Assembly: GCA_014762635.1 (NCBI GenBank)
Contig: JABURR010000068.1
Location: 1-64,000, forward strand
DNA length: 64,000 nucleotides
Origin: Paracoccaceae bacterium
Lineage (GTDB): Bacteria > Pseudomonadota > Alphaproteobacteria > Rhodobacterales > Rhodobacteraceae
Direction: 5' to 3'
Shown here: positions 26,012 through 35,458 of the stretch, piece after piece
Layout of the letters: every line of letters starts with the position of its first letter
Numbering within the stretch: the stretch's first letter is position 1
Notes under the pieces: model-generated
The model's database searches: none
Seen by the model: the letters and a program-made list of their open reading frames with translations, nothing else
What the model was told of the DNA's origin: nothing
Made by a program: the position numbers and the translations under genes

Positions 26012-27370
26012 ATGCCGCAATTCCTGTCGACTGCAAACTCTGATTTCGACACGCGTTTCGCCGCGCTTCTGACCATGAAGCGCGAGGAAAGCCCCGATGT
26101 GGACGATATCGTCGCGAGGATCATCACCGATGTGCGGGCAAGGGGCGATGCGGCGCTGATCGAGTTGACCGCGAAATTCGACCGCCTGGAGCTGACGCCG
26201 GAAACGCTCGCCTTCTCGAAGGAAGAGATCGACGCTGAAGTTGCCAAGGTAGGTGCCGAGGATCGCGCAGCGCTGGAACTCGCCGCCAAGCGCATCCGTG
26301 CCTATCACGAGCGGCAGATGCCAAAGGATGAAAGCTGGAAAGAGAAATCCGGCGCGACGCTGGGCTGGCGCTGGACGCCGGTGGATGCGGCAGGGCTTTA
26401 TGTGCCCGGTGGGCTGGCGTCCTATCCGTCCTCGGTCCTGATGAACGCGATCCCGGCGCAGGTGGCCGGGGTGAAGCGGCTGGTCATCACCGCGCCGACG
26501 CCTGACGGCAAGTCGAACCCGTTGGTTCTGCTGGCGGCGAAGCTCTCGGGCGTCGAAACCGTCTATCGCGTGGGCGGGGCGCAGGCGATCGCCGCGCTGG
26601 CCTATGGCACGCAGACGATCGCGCCGGTGGACAAGATCACCGGCCCGGGCAATGCCTTCGTGGCGGCGGCCAAGCGGCGGGTCTTCGGGCGCGTCGGCAT
26701 CGACATGATCGCGGGCCCCTCCGAGATTCTGGTGATTGCCGATCAGCACAACGATCCCGACTGGATCGCGCTGGATATGATGAGCCAGGCCGAGCATGAC
26801 GAAAGCGCCCAGGCGATCCTGATCACCACCAGTGCCGAGTTCGGGCAGGCGGTGGCACAGGCGGTCGAGGACCGGCTGCAGACGCTTGAACGTCGCGCCA
26901 TCGCGGGTGCAAGCTGGCGCGACTTTGGGGCGATCATCACCGTGGCCGACCTGGGCGAGGCGGCGGCCTTGGCCGACCGCATTGCGCCCGAGCACCTGGA
27001 GCTTTGCGTCGAGAACCCCGAGGCGCTGGCCGCCAACATCACCCACGCGGGTGCAATATTCCTCGGGTCCTGGACGCCCGAGGCCATCGGCGATTACGTA
27101 GGCGGTCCGAACCACGTGCTGCCCACGGCGCGTTCGGCGCGGTTCTCGTCGGGTCTGAACGTTCTGGATTTCCTCAAGCGCACGACGCTGGCGCGCATGA
27201 CACCCGAGGCGCTGGGTGCCATCGGCCCCGCGGCCGAGCGACTGGCGATCTCCGAAGGCCTCGAGGCGCATGGGTTGTCGGTCCGGGCGCGTCTGGATCG
27301 GCTCAACAAGGCCGACAAGCCCCCGAAGGAAAAGCTCAAGGCCCGACTGGGGCTGGAGAAGAAATCTTGA
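26012..27370 (+). CDS. hisD: Histidinol dehydrogenase
   Basis: A 452-residue enzyme that oxidises histidinol to histidine in two NAD-dependent steps. Signatures are [33 protein letters not shown], the zinc-ligand region [12 protein letters not shown], and catalytic Glu-His in APEHLEL. It ends with a basic extension [20 protein letters not shown]. In this lineage hisD travels with murA rather than with the main his operon. The stop overlaps a TTG start of the next gene. Confidence 0.95.
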   Translation: MPQFLSTANSDFDTRFAALLTMKREESPDVDDIVARIITDVRARGDAALIELTAKFDRLELTPETLAFSKEEIDAEVAKVGAEDRAALELAAKRIRAYHERQMPKDESWKEKSGATLGWRWTPVDAAGLYVPGGLASYPSSVLMNAIPAQVAGVKRLVITAPTPDGKSNPLVLLAAKLSGVETVYRVGGAQAIAALAYGTQTIAPVDKITGPGNAFVAAAKRRVFGRVGIDMIAGPSEILVIADQHNDPDWIALDMMSQAEHDESAQAILITTSAEFGQAVAQAVEDRLQTLERRAIAGASWRDFGAIITVADLGEAAALADRIAPEHLELCVENPEALAANITHAGAIFLGSWTPEAIGDYVGGPNHVLPTARSARFSSGLNVLDFLKRTTLARMTPEALGAIGPAAERLAISEGLEAHGLSVRARLDRLNKADKPPKEKLKARLGLEKKS

Positions 27371-27846
27371 ACCGGCTTGCCAAGGTCGAGATCGACGATT
27401 CTGGCCTTCCGGCGCCCACCCCGGAGATCGAGCAGGAGCGCCGCGTCGCGATCTTCGACCTGATCGAGGACAACAGCTTCGCCCTGCCGCCACGCGACGG
27501 GCGCGAGGTGCCCGATGGCCCCTACAACCTGTCCCTGTCGATCCGCGAAAGGCGGCTGGTCTTCGATATCGAAACGGAAAAGGGCGGCAAGGTAGCCGAG
27601 TTCCAGCTTTCACTCGGGCCGTTCAGACAGGTGGTGAAGGACTACTTCCAGATTTGCGAAAGCTATTTTGACGCGGTGAAGAAGCTGCCGCCCAGCCAGA
27701 TCGAGGCGATCGACATGGCCCGGCGCGGCATCCACAACGAGGGTGCGCGGGTTCTGCAAGAACGCCTTGAGGGCAAGGCCGAGGTCGATATCGACACGGC
27801 ACGGCGCCTCTTTACCCTGATCTGCGTGCTGCACTGGGGGGGCTAG
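27367..27846 (+). CDS. UPF0262 family protein
   Basis: A 159-residue protein ([72 protein letters not shown]). The UPF0262 family is alphaproteobacterial and of unknown function. The start is a TTG whose first two bases are shared with the hisD stop region. Homology begins exactly there and no later ATG would preserve the conserved N-terminus. Confidence 0.85.
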   Translation: MNRLAKVEIDDSGLPAPTPEIEQERRVAIFDLIEDNSFALPPRDGREVPDGPYNLSLSIRERRLVFDIETEKGGKVAEFQLSLGPFRQVVKDYFQICESYFDAVKKLPPSQIEAIDMARRGIHNEGARVLQERLEGKAEVDIDTARRLFTLICVLHWGG

Positions 27847-27849
27847 GCC

Positions 27850-28311
27850 ATGGCCGATCTTCCCTCGTCCGTGCTTTTCTGCTGCGATCACAACGCGGTC
27901 CGCTCGCCCATGGCCGAGGGGCTCATGAAGAAGATGTACGGCCACACGGCCTATGTTCAGTCGGCGGGCGTGAAGAACGACCTCGAGGTGGACGGGTTCG
28001 CCATCGCCGTCTGCCAGGAGATCGACGTGGAATTGTCGCGCCACCGGTCGCGCAGCTTCGAGGAAATGCAGGATTGGGGGGACGACCTGTCGGGGTTCGA
28101 CCTAGTGGTGGCGTTGTCGCCCGCCTCGCAGCGGCAGGCGTTGGAACTGACGCGCTATTACCATCTGACCGTGGAATACTGGCCGATCCTCGATCCGACG
28201 GGGCTGGGCGAGACACGCGAACAGAAACTTTCGGCATACCGACAGGCGCGGGACCAGATCCGTGCTAAGATGGTCGAACGCTTCGGCCCACCCACGGAGG
28301 ATGCCGCATGA
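27850..28311 (+). CDS. Low-molecular-weight protein-tyrosine-phosphatase-like protein
   Basis: A 153-residue protein of the LMW phosphatase/arsenate reductase fold. The P-loop CDHNAVRS fits C-X5-R-S and follows VLFC. The catalytic aspartate lies in LDPTGLGE. This member is conserved next to UPF0262 and infA in Rhodobacteraceae. Whether it dephosphorylates tyrosine or reduces arsenate is unknown, and a housekeeping phosphatase is more likely given the context. Four-base overlap with the next gene. Confidence 0.85.
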   Translation: MADLPSSVLFCCDHNAVRSPMAEGLMKKMYGHTAYVQSAGVKNDLEVDGFAIAVCQEIDVELSRHRSRSFEEMQDWGDDLSGFDLVVALSPASQRQALELTRYYHLTVEYWPILDPTGLGETREQKLSAYRQARDQIRAKMVERFGPPTEDAA

Positions 28312-28703
28312 GCCGCTCTGCCATTCAACGCTATTTCACCGCCTTCAACGAGGGTGACATCGACGGGATGCTTGCCGAGTTGGACGAGGACGTGGCCCAC
28401 CATGTGAACGAAGGGCAGGTCCGCCGCGGCAAGATCCTGTTCCGTGCCTTCTGCGATCACATGGCGCGCTGCTACCGGGAAAACCTCTCGGACATGGTGA
28501 TCTTCGCCAACGAGGATGAAACGCGAGGCGCGGCGGAATTCGTCGTGAACGGCAAATACCTGCAGACCGACGGCGACCTGCCCGAGGCGACGGGGCAGAG
28601 CTATGTCCTTCCGGCGGGGTCGTTCTTCAACATGCGCGACGGCAAGATCGTGCGGGTGACGACCTATTACAACCTCGCCGATTGGGTCCGGCAGGTTTCC
28701 TGA
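28308..28703 (+). CDS. NTF2-like/ketosteroid isomerase-related protein
   Basis: A 131-residue SnoaL/NTF2-like protein (IQRYFTAFNEGDIDGMLAEL, HHVNEGQVRRGKILFRAF, FVVNGKYL, GSFFNMRDGKIVRVTTYYN). The fold forms a small barrel with a pocket, and members act as isomerases, hydrolases or binding proteins. It overlaps both neighbours and forms a translationally coupled triplet with the acetyltransferase and amidase that follow. The triplet separates the phosphatase from infA. Confidence 0.75.
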   Translation: MSRSAIQRYFTAFNEGDIDGMLAELDEDVAHHVNEGQVRRGKILFRAFCDHMARCYRENLSDMVIFANEDETRGAAEFVVNGKYLQTDGDLPEATGQSYVLPAGSFFNMRDGKIVRVTTYYNLADWVRQVS

Positions 28704-29287
28704 TGCTGAGTTTCCGGGAGCTGAAGGGCGCGGCGGTCGAAGACCATCTCGACGACCTTGCGCAGTTGCGGATCACGGTGTTCCGCGACTGGCCCTATCT
28801 CTATGACGGTGACCTTGAGTATGAGCGCGGCTACATGGCGCGCTACAAGGATGCGCCGGGGGCGATCCTGGTTGGGGCCTTCGACGGGGACAGGCTTGTC
28901 GGGGCGGCCACCGGCAGCCCGATGGAGGACCACGCGGACGATTTCGCAAAGCCCTTCGCGGGGACCGGTTGCGACCTGACCGACATCTTCTATTGCGCCG
29001 AAAGCGTCCTGCTGCCCGAGTATCGCGGGCAGGGGGCCGGGCACGCCTTCTTTGACCGGCGCGAGGCCCATGCGCGCGCCCTGGGGCGCAAATACGCGGC
29101 CTTCTGCGGCGTGGTCCGGCGCGAGGATCATCCTGCGCGTCCATCCGACTATCGCCCGCTCGACGGGTTCTGGCGCAAGCGGGGCTATGCGCCCCTAGAA
29201 GGCGTCGTCGCGCGGTTCAGGTGGAAGGACATCGGAGACGAAGACCAGACCGAGAAGCCGCTTCAGTTCTGGATCCGCAAGCTATGA
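28703..29287 (+). CDS. GNAT-family N-acetyltransferase
   Basis: A 194-residue GNAT protein with the acetyl-CoA-binding motif LLPEYRGQGAGHAFFDRREAHA and a preceding VGAATGSPM strand. ATG 28703 overlaps the previous stop (TGATG). Substrate unknown. Coupling to a carbon-nitrogen hydrolase just downstream suggests the pair acts on the same amine or amide. Confidence 0.8.
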   Translation: MLSFRELKGAAVEDHLDDLAQLRITVFRDWPYLYDGDLEYERGYMARYKDAPGAILVGAFDGDRLVGAATGSPMEDHADDFAKPFAGTGCDLTDIFYCAESVLLPEYRGQGAGHAFFDRREAHARALGRKYAAFCGVVRREDHPARPSDYRPLDGFWRKRGYAPLEGVVARFRWKDIGDEDQTEKPLQFWIRKL

Positions 29288-30165
29288 AGATCGCCGCTGC
29301 TGCCTATCCCATCGACTGGCTGGAAAGCTGGGCCGCCTACGAGGACAAGATCACCGCTTGGGTGGCCGAGGCAGCCGGGCAGGGGGCGGATCTGCTGGTT
29401 TTTCCCGAATACGGCGCGATGGAGCTGTCCTCGCTGGCCGGGGCCGAGGCGGCGGGCGATCTCGAGGCCTCGCTTCATGCGGTCTCGGACCGTATGGCCG
29501 AGGCCGACGCACTGCACGCCCGGCTGGCGGCCGCGCACGGTGTTCATATCCTTGGCGCAAGCGCGCCTGTCTGGGAGGGTACCCGCCCGGCAAACCGCGC
29601 GCGGCTGTTTGCCCCCGGTGGCGGCTCGGAGTTCCAGGACAAGCAGATCATGACCCGGTTCGAGCGCGAGACCTGGGACGTGGTGCCCGGCGGCCCGCTC
29701 AAGGTCTTCGACACGGCGCTTGGCCGGATCGGGGTGCTGATCTGCTATGACGCGGAATTCCCCCTTCTGGGCCGCGCCTTGGCCGACGCGGGGGCCGAAA
29801 TCCTGCTGGTGCCTTCGTGCACCGACAGCCTTGCGGGCTACTGGCGGGTGCGGGTGGGTGCGATGGCCCGGGCGCTGGAAAACCAGTGCATCGTTGTCCA
29901 TTCCCCCACCGTGGGCGAAGCAGGCTGGAGCCCCGCGGTCGATGAAAACTGCGGCGCCGTGGCCATCTATGGCCCGCCCGACCTGGGGTTTCCGCCCACG
30001 GGCGTTCTGGCCGAGGGCGCACTGAATGCCCCGGGTTGGACCTATGCACAAGTCTCGCTCGACGCGGTCCGAACCGTGCGGCAACAGGGCCAAGTGCTCA
30101 ATTTCCGTCACTGGGACGAGCAGCAAAGCCGCCTCAAAACAGCCAAACTTTGCGCGCTAGACTGA
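29284..30165 (+). CDS. Carbon-nitrogen hydrolase (nitrilase superfamily)
   Basis: A 293-residue amidohydrolase of the nitrilase superfamily with the catalytic triad visible: Glu in FPEYGAME, Lys in DKQIMTRFE and Cys in LICYDAEFP. The family hydrolyses amides or carbamoyl groups. It overlaps the GNAT gene by four bases (ATGA). The gene is followed by an 80-base gap holding the infA promoter region, so it ends this sub-operon. Confidence 0.8.
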   Translation: MKIAAAAYPIDWLESWAAYEDKITAWVAEAAGQGADLLVFPEYGAMELSSLAGAEAAGDLEASLHAVSDRMAEADALHARLAAAHGVHILGASAPVWEGTRPANRARLFAPGGGSEFQDKQIMTRFERETWDVVPGGPLKVFDTALGRIGVLICYDAEFPLLGRALADAGAEILLVPSCTDSLAGYWRVRVGAMARALENQCIVVHSPTVGEAGWSPAVDENCGAVAIYGPPDLGFPPTGVLAEGALNAPGWTYAQVSLDAVRTVRQQGQVLNFRHWDEQQSRLKTAKLCALD

Positions 30166-30172
30166 TTACGCC

Positions 30173-30201
30173 TTGAAAATCTGATGAAATGGGCGCATCT
30201 A
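30173..30201 (+). promoter_or_regulatory. Candidate promoter of infA
   Basis: TTGAAA, 17 bases, CATCTA in the gap between the nitrilase-like gene and infA. The -10 is weak, so this is tentative. Confidence 0.35.
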
Positions 30202-30245
30202 CTGCGGCGCCCGCGCAGAGGCGGGTGTGTAGCAATGGAGTGATC

Positions 30246-30464
30246 ATGGCCAAGGAAGAACTGCTCGAATTTCCCGGCGTCGTGAAGGAACTCCTGCCAA
30301 ACGCGACGTTTCGGGTCGAGCTGGAAAACGGCCATGAAATCATCGCGCATACGGCAGGGAAGATGCGGAAGAACCGTATCCGGGTTCTGGCTGGCGACAA
30401 GGTACAGGTCGAGATGACCCCCTATGATCTGACCAAGGGTCGGATCAACTATCGCTTCAAGTAA
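30246..30464 (+). CDS. infA: Translation initiation factor IF-1
   Basis: A 72-residue single S1/OB-domain protein with the usual [36 protein letters not shown] and terminal [10 protein letters not shown]. It binds the ribosomal A site during initiation. Length is exactly that of the family. It is followed after 4 bases by maf. Confidence 0.97.
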   Translation: MAKEELLEFPGVVKELLPNATFRVELENGHEIIAHTAGKMRKNRIRVLAGDKVQVEMTPYDLTKGRINYRFK

Positions 30465-30468
30465 AACC

Positions 30469-31047
30469 TTGAGGCTTATCCTCGGGTCTGGAAGCCCGCG
30501 CCGGAAAGAGCTTCTGGCGCAGCTGGGTATCATGCCCGATGAAATTCGTGCGCCCGATATCGATGAAGACCCGAAGAAGGGTGAATTGCCCCGGGTCTAT
30601 TGCGCGCGCATCACCCGCGAGAAAGTGGCAGCGGTTCCGGCCGGGGCGGAGGATATTGTCCTCTGCGCCGATACCACCGTTGCCCTTGGACGGCGCATCC
30701 TTGGCAAACCCGCGGACGCATCCGAAGCGGCGCAGTTCCTGCTGCAGCTTTCGGGGCGGCGCCACCGGGTTATCACGGCGGTGGCCGTTCGCCGCGGCGA
30801 TAGGGTTCGGGAACGCGTGGTCGAGACAACCGTCCGGATGAAAAGCCTTTCGGATGAAGAGATCAGCGCCTACCTGCGCTCGGGCGAGTGGCAGGGCAAG
30901 GCTGGCGGCTACGCGATCCAGGGGCTTGGCGGGGCGTTCATCCCGTGGATCCAGGGCTCTTACAGCGCGGTCATGGGGCTACCCGTGGCCGAAACCGCCA
31001 CGCTGCTCCAAGCCGCTGGATACCCGCTCTGGCAGGAGGTTCAATGA
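30469..31047 (+). CDS. maf: Maf-family nucleoside-triphosphate pyrophosphatase
   Basis: A 192-residue Maf/YhdE-type house-cleaning pyrophosphatase. [15 protein letters not shown] at the N-terminus, [39 protein letters not shown] carry the substrate loops, pointing to the dTTP/UTP class. Start is TTG 30469, which places [10 protein letters not shown] at the correct N-terminal distance. The stop overlaps the ATG of the RNase E/G gene. Confidence 0.9.
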   Translation: MRLILGSGSPRRKELLAQLGIMPDEIRAPDIDEDPKKGELPRVYCARITREKVAAVPAGAEDIVLCADTTVALGRRILGKPADASEAAQFLLQLSGRRHRVITAVAVRRGDRVRERVVETTVRMKSLSDEEISAYLRSGEWQGKAGGYAIQGLGGAFIPWIQGSYSAVMGLPVAETATLLQAAGYPLWQEVQ

Positions 31048-32084
31048 AGGGTTCAGTTGTCGCTCTGGACGAAATCGGCGGCCGCAAGGCCGCAGCGCGG
31101 CTTGTGGATGGCCGGCTTGAAGACCTGATCGTCGATCCCGGCGAAGATGCGCCCCCCACGCCCGGCGCGATCTACCGCGCCATCTGCGACCGACCGGTCA
31201 AAGGCGCGGGCGGCATGTTCCTGCGCCTGCCGGGTGGCTCGGCCTTCCTGCGCCAGGCCAAGGGCCTGCGCCCCGGGCAACCGATCCTTGTCCAGGTGAC
31301 CGGCCATGCCGAGGGCGCCAAGGCCATACCGGTGACCGACCGGGTTCTGTTCAAGAGCCGCTATGCCATCGTCACTCCCGAAGCGCCGGGCATCAACATC
31401 TCGCGTCAGATCAAGGACGACGAGGCTCGGGTGCGCCTGCTCGAGATTGCCCATGACGTGATGGGTGAGGCGGGCGACACGGGCCTCATCCTGCGCTCTG
31501 TCGCGGCCAGCGGATCTGACGACGAGATAGCCGACGACATCACCGCGATGCGCGACTTGGCCATTGCCGTTCTGGGCGATGCCGCGGGGCAGGGGCCGGA
31601 GCTTCTCGTCGACGGGCCCGACGCGCACCACCTCGCCTGGCGCGACTGGCCTGAGCCCGAACTGCTGGCCGACAAGCCGGGCAGTTTCGCCGATCATAAC
31701 CTGCATGACCTGATCGGCGCGCTCTTCTCGCCCGAGGTGCGGCTGTCCGGCGGCGCGACCGCCTTTGTCGAACCGACCCGAGCGCTGGTGGCGGTGGACG
31801 TGAATACCGGGGCCGATACCTCGCCCGCGGCCGGTCTCAAGGCCAATATCGCGCTCGCACGCGACTTGCCCCGGCAATTGCGCCTGCGGGGCCTTGGCGG
31901 CCAGATCACTGTGGATTTCGCGCCCATGCCCAAGAAGGACCGTCGCGCGCTGGAGCAGACCCTGAAGGCGGCCTTCCGCGCTGATGCAATCGAGACTGCT
32001 TTGGTAGGCTGGACGCCCCTTGGGCATTACGAGTTGCAACGCAAGCGCGAACGCCTGCCTTTGACCGAGTGCCTGCCTCGATGA
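31044..32084 (+). CDS. Ribonuclease E/G family protein
   Basis: A 346-residue RNase E/G catalytic protein. The metal-binding aspartates lie in [10 protein letters not shown] and TVDFAPM, and an [20 protein letters not shown] segment corresponds to the 5' sensor region. It is much shorter than RNase E and lacks the zinc-link and scaffold parts, which is normal for this second RNase G-type copy conserved between maf and yacG in Rhodobacteraceae. Confidence 0.85.
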   Translation: MKGSVVALDEIGGRKAAARLVDGRLEDLIVDPGEDAPPTPGAIYRAICDRPVKGAGGMFLRLPGGSAFLRQAKGLRPGQPILVQVTGHAEGAKAIPVTDRVLFKSRYAIVTPEAPGINISRQIKDDEARVRLLEIAHDVMGEAGDTGLILRSVAASGSDDEIADDITAMRDLAIAVLGDAAGQGPELLVDGPDAHHLAWRDWPEPELLADKPGSFADHNLHDLIGALFSPEVRLSGGATAFVEPTRALVAVDVNTGADTSPAAGLKANIALARDLPRQLRLRGLGGQITVDFAPMPKKDRRALEQTLKAAFRADAIETALVGWTPLGHYELQRKRERLPLTECLPR

Positions 32085-32263
32085 CCTGCCCGATCTGCGC
32101 CAAGGACACCGATCCCCGCTACCGCCCGTTCTGCTCGCGCCGCTGCGCCGATCTGGACCTGGGCAAGTGGCTTACAGGCTCCTACGCGATCCCCGCGGAC
32201 GAGCCCGAAGACGTCGACGAAGCTGAGGCTGAAATTGAGCGCAGCCAGATGAAACCCCACTGA
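32081..32263 (+). CDS. yacG: DNA gyrase inhibitor YacG
   Basis: A 60-residue zinc-finger protein: CPIC...FCSRRC (C-X2-C ... C-X3-C) followed by DLDLGKWLTGSYAIP. YacG binds GyrB and inhibits gyrase. Overlaps the RNase stop by four bases and is the last gene of the run before tRNA-Phe. Confidence 0.9.
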   Translation: MTCPICAKDTDPRYRPFCSRRCADLDLGKWLTGSYAIPADEPEDVDEAEAEIERSQMKPH

Positions 32264-32283
32264 ATTTTTTACTCCAAACCCTC

Positions 32284-32312
32284 TGGACACCCGGCAGGCC
32301 CGCGTCTAGAAG
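32284..32312 (+). promoter_or_regulatory. Candidate promoter of tRNA-Phe
   Basis: TGGACA, 17 bases, TAGAAG, ending 33 bases before the tRNA. Reasonable sigma-70 spacing. Confidence 0.4.
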
Positions 32313-32345
32313 ATCGCTGCCCGAACGGTACACCCGTTCACCCGT

Positions 32346-32420
32346 GCCCGGGTAGCTCAGGGGTAGAGCAGTGGATTGAAAATCCTCGTGTCGGTGGTTC
32401 GATTCCGCCCCCGGGCACCA
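32346..32420 (+). tRNA. tRNA-Phe (anticodon GAA)
   Basis: Acceptor GCCCGGG/CCCGGGC, D-arm TAGCTCAGGGGTAGAGCA, anticodon stem GGATT/AATCC enclosing TGAAA with anticodon GAA, T-arm GGTTCGATTCC, CCA encoded at 32418-32420. The sequence downstream changes character, making this a plausible island attachment point. Confidence 0.95.
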
Positions 32421-32701
32421 TTAAATCTCGTCTTTCTTTTAAATGTCAGGGGGCTTGGGTGAATCAATCATCTCGCGGTCCCCCCCTTGTCCGCCCAGGC
32501 GTGATCGTTTGAACGTGCTATCGCTGGCCCGTCGGGCGGACAACCGCGTATTTCCACTGTTTCGCTCAGATAGGGGCATAGTAAATGATTTGAACAACGG
32601 GTTTGGACTTAGAGTTGACATGAATCGGTGCAAAATATCGATGGCCTGACTGGTGTTGGAGCCCATACCCACCCGCCAAGCTACCGGAAAACAAGAGAAT
32701 C
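32421..32701. other. Non-coding stretch after tRNA-Phe with a long inverted repeat
   Basis: No gene is seen. A perfect 10-bp inverted repeat TTGTCCGCCC (32487-32496) and GGGCGGACAA (32534-32543) lies here. A consensus -35 TTGACA at 32615-32620 without a clear -10 may belong to the ABC exporter operon. The base composition is visibly more A/T-rich than upstream. Confidence 0.5.
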
Positions 32702-33457
32702 TTGAGTAAAGAGCAGATGATCACAGTCACGAACTTCAGCAAACAGTACAAGGGCTTCACGGCCGTGAAGAACCTGAGCTTTTCGATTGAACCAGGCCAA
32801 ATCCTTGGGTTGGTCGGGCCGAATGGGGCGGGCAAGACAACGACCCTGCGTGCCTTGTGCGGGATTATCCCTCCCACCTCGGGGCAGCTCCTGATTGCGG
32901 GCCATGACATTGTTCAGGAGCCGATCGCTGCCAAGCGGGAGATCGGCTATATTCCTGACGATCCGCGGCTGTTTGATACCATGACGGTCTGGGAACATCT
33001 GGCCTTCACTGCGGCGGCGCACAAACTCGCAGATTTCGAGAGTGACGCCGAAGCGCTTCTTGCGTCATTCGAACTTACACACAAGCGCGATACGCTCGTC
33101 CACAACCTGTCTCGCGGCATGCGCCAAAAGGTGGCGATCGCCTGTGCCTTCCTGCACGATCCGAAGGCGATCCTGTTCGATGAGCCTCTGACGGGCCTTG
33201 ACCCGCAAGGGATCCGGGGCATTCAGCAGGCGATCCGAGAACGTGCGCAGGCGGGCGCAGCCATCATCATCAGCTCGCACCTTCTGAGCCTGTTCGAGAA
33301 CCTGTGCACCCATATCATGGTGTTGAACCTCGGCGAGTGCCGCCGATTTGGCACGATGAGCGAGGTGCTGAGCGAGGTCGGCCAGACCGACAGCAGCTCA
33401 GCCCTTGAAGAGGCGTACTTCGCTATCACCCAGCATAAAGAGACGGGTGAGGTCTGA
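32702..33457 (+). CDS. ABC exporter ATP-binding protein
   Basis: A 251-residue ABC ATPase: Walker A GPNGAGKTT at about residues 39-47, signature NLSRGMRQKVAIACA, Walker B AILFDEPLTGLD and switch His in SSHLL. The SRGMRQK signature and EVLSEVGQ tail are typical of drug/antibiotic-type export ATPases of the ABC-2 kind. The TTG start at 32702 gives MSKEQMITV. The ATG at 32717 is an alternative with AAAGAG upstream. The permease starts four bases after the stop. Confidence 0.85.
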   Translation: MSKEQMITVTNFSKQYKGFTAVKNLSFSIEPGQILGLVGPNGAGKTTTLRALCGIIPPTSGQLLIAGHDIVQEPIAAKREIGYIPDDPRLFDTMTVWEHLAFTAAAHKLADFESDAEALLASFELTHKRDTLVHNLSRGMRQKVAIACAFLHDPKAILFDEPLTGLDPQGIRGIQQAIRERAQAGAAIIISSHLLSLFENLCTHIMVLNLGECRRFGTMSEVLSEVGQTDSSSALEEAYFAITQHKETGEV

Positions 33458-33460
33458 GAT

Positions 33461-35095
33461 ATGGATCGAGCGCTTTTTCATCTTCTCATGATGCGGCTGC
33501 GCGGCGGCATTCGCCTGCGCCTGGTCCAGTTGCAAAGCGTGCGCGGGTTGCTCTTCACCCTGGCTTTTGGCGGGATCATCTGGCTGCTGGTCGCTGCGAA
33601 CAGTTCCTCCCCGGACGTGGGGGTCTTGACTGACGCCACCCTGGATCGGCGTGCTTTGAGCACGCAGATCAGCACGTTCATGCCTCTTGGCATGCTTGCG
33701 ATGTCGCTGCTCACTGTGGCGCTGGCGACCGGTCCCACGTTTCATTTTTCGCCGACCGAGATCAATTTCCTGTTTACCGGGCCGTTCCGCCGGCGCGACC
33801 TGATCATCTACAAGTTCAGCGCCTACGTAGCCGGCGTCGCCTTGAGCAGCGCGCTCATCACCCCCTTTGCACAGGCGCAAACCGGGTCAGCCCTGTCTGC
33901 TTTCGTCGCCTCGCTCCTGACGCTCATATTCGTTCAGTTGAACAGCGCCGTCATCGGCATGGCCGGTCAGGCACTGGAAGGCAGCAGGCTCGCACGGTTG
34001 CGTTATCCCCTGCTTGCGCTGCTACTTCTGGCTGCAGTCGCCACCGTGCTTTACGCATGGGCCGAGCCTGACCTCAGCATCTTCGACCTGCTGTCAGAGT
34101 TCCGGCACTCGTGGATCGGCATCATCATCCTGTTTCCCTATATCGTCTTCGCCGAGCTTTTCGTGGCGCCATCGCTTTTCCCGAATCTGGCAGTTTGGGC
34201 CTCTATCGCGATCCTCATCAATATTGCCCTCTTGGCCGCGGTGATCGCGCTCGACGCGCGCACGACCGACCGCGCCCTGAGCGAAAACGCCCGCCGCAGC
34301 AACCGATGGGAGCGGATCAAGCAAGGCGGATCGGTCTGGGCCAGTGAACGGACCGAGGTACCCTCAATCCGTCGTTCCCCGATCTTGGGCGGCCTGGGGC
34401 CCATTGCCTTGCGACAGGCCACAAGCGCTGCCCGCAATTCCATAAAGATCATCGTGGTGTTCGCGGGTCTCGCCGCCTGCGTCGGGCCGCTTGGTGTTGC
34501 GCTCGGCGTATCGGTCACGGACGCGCGGGCTTTTCTGGCTATGTACATCTTTTTCGGTTTCATCCTGCCGCGCACATTGGTGTGCGATTTTCGCGGCGAC
34601 CTGAGCCGGATGGAAATCTACAAGACCCTGCCCATAGCGCCGTGGCGCATCTGCGCAGGCCAGCTCGTGGTTCAGGTGCTTCTGACCTATGTGATTGCCT
34701 TGACCCTGATCGTCAGCATTTTTGCTTTTGAAGATGGTGTCGACACGTCGGTTGCACTGGTCTTCGCGGCTTTCGCACTCCCGTTGACCGTGCTCGTCTA
34801 TGCGATCGAGAACACCATCCACCTGCTGTTTCCGACAAAACTCGTTCCAATGGGGCGGGCGGACTTCGAATTTCTTGGCCGTTCACTGGTCGAGTTCATT
34901 GCGAAGACAATTATCGTTTTGGCTGCCGCCGCGGCATCGGCTGCCGTGGGGTTCGTGACATTCACAACGATAAGAACCTCTCTGGTCCTGTCAGGGTTGG
35001 CCAGCTGGACAACATTGACATTGATCGGGCTTCTGACGCTGGTCGTGATGCAATACGCGTTCCGTCGGTTCGCAGTGGCAGAAACCGTCGACTAG
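33461..35095 (+). CDS. Large ABC exporter membrane protein
   Basis: A 544-residue protein with about 12 hydrophobic segments and a central hydrophilic region around residues 270-305. The N-terminal region (FSPTEINFLFTGPFRRRDLIIYKF) is the signature of a family named putative ABC exporter, in which a single long permease replaces two shorter subunits. The paired ATPase is directly upstream. The family is better known outside alphaproteobacteria. The substrate is unknown. Confidence 0.75.
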   Translation: MDRALFHLLMMRLRGGIRLRLVQLQSVRGLLFTLAFGGIIWLLVAANSSSPDVGVLTDATLDRRALSTQISTFMPLGMLAMSLLTVALATGPTFHFSPTEINFLFTGPFRRRDLIIYKFSAYVAGVALSSALITPFAQAQTGSALSAFVASLLTLIFVQLNSAVIGMAGQALEGSRLARLRYPLLALLLLAAVATVLYAWAEPDLSIFDLLSEFRHSWIGIIILFPYIVFAELFVAPSLFPNLAVWASIAILINIALLAAVIALDARTTDRALSENARRSNRWERIKQGGSVWASERTEVPSIRRSPILGGLGPIALRQATSAARNSIKIIVVFAGLAACVGPLGVALGVSVTDARAFLAMYIFFGFILPRTLVCDFRGDLSRMEIYKTLPIAPWRICAGQLVVQVLLTYVIALTLIVSIFAFEDGVDTSVALVFAAFALPLTVLVYAIENTIHLLFPTKLVPMGRADFEFLGRSLVEFIAKTIIVLAAAAASAAVGFVTFTTIRTSLVLSGLASWTTLTLIGLLTLVVMQYAFRRFAVAETVD

Positions 35096-35458
35096 AGCGA
35101 AGATTGAAGAACCCCAGCCGAGGCGGCCAGCCCACTTGAGCCCCTTACCATCGGAATGATGGGTTTGGGCCCGGGATCTGTAGGCATGGCGCAGATCCTG
35201 TTTGCGGGGGCGTACTGCGTGTTGTCGCCGAGACTCAACTGTTCGTCATTCCTGACGTTGTCTTGTCAGTAGTGGGGGGCTCCAGGCTGAAAGCGCCAAA
35301 GGGCAAGAAGCCCCTCCTGCAGAAGCAGATGGGCGTCGCAACGAAGAGCAAGGGGATGCGCCCGGTCATCGTCCGCCTCATACAGCCCAAGAACGACATC
35401 GTCGTAGCAATTGTGTGCCTTTGGTTGTCAAAATTGGCGTAAAAGGCCATGCTCGTGT
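35096..35458. other. Gene-poor stretch, possible gene remnant
   Basis: No intact gene with a start is evident. On the plus strand an open frame without a convincing start runs from about 35197 to the TAA at 35441 and encodes protein-like sequence (FVIPDVVLSVVGGSRLKAPK, MRPVIVRLIQPKNDIVVAIV). A separate frame around 35158 has MGLGPGSVGMAQIL, reminiscent of a nucleotide-binding glycine-rich loop. Together they could be the two frames of one decayed dehydrogenase-like gene, but I cannot identify the family. Confidence 0.35.

Noticed and set aside
27850-28311. LMW phosphatase-like gene as the arsenate reductase partner of ArsJ
   Set aside because: It lies in the conserved murA-infA run 12 kb away, and the ArsJ-GAPDH route does not need arsenate reduction.
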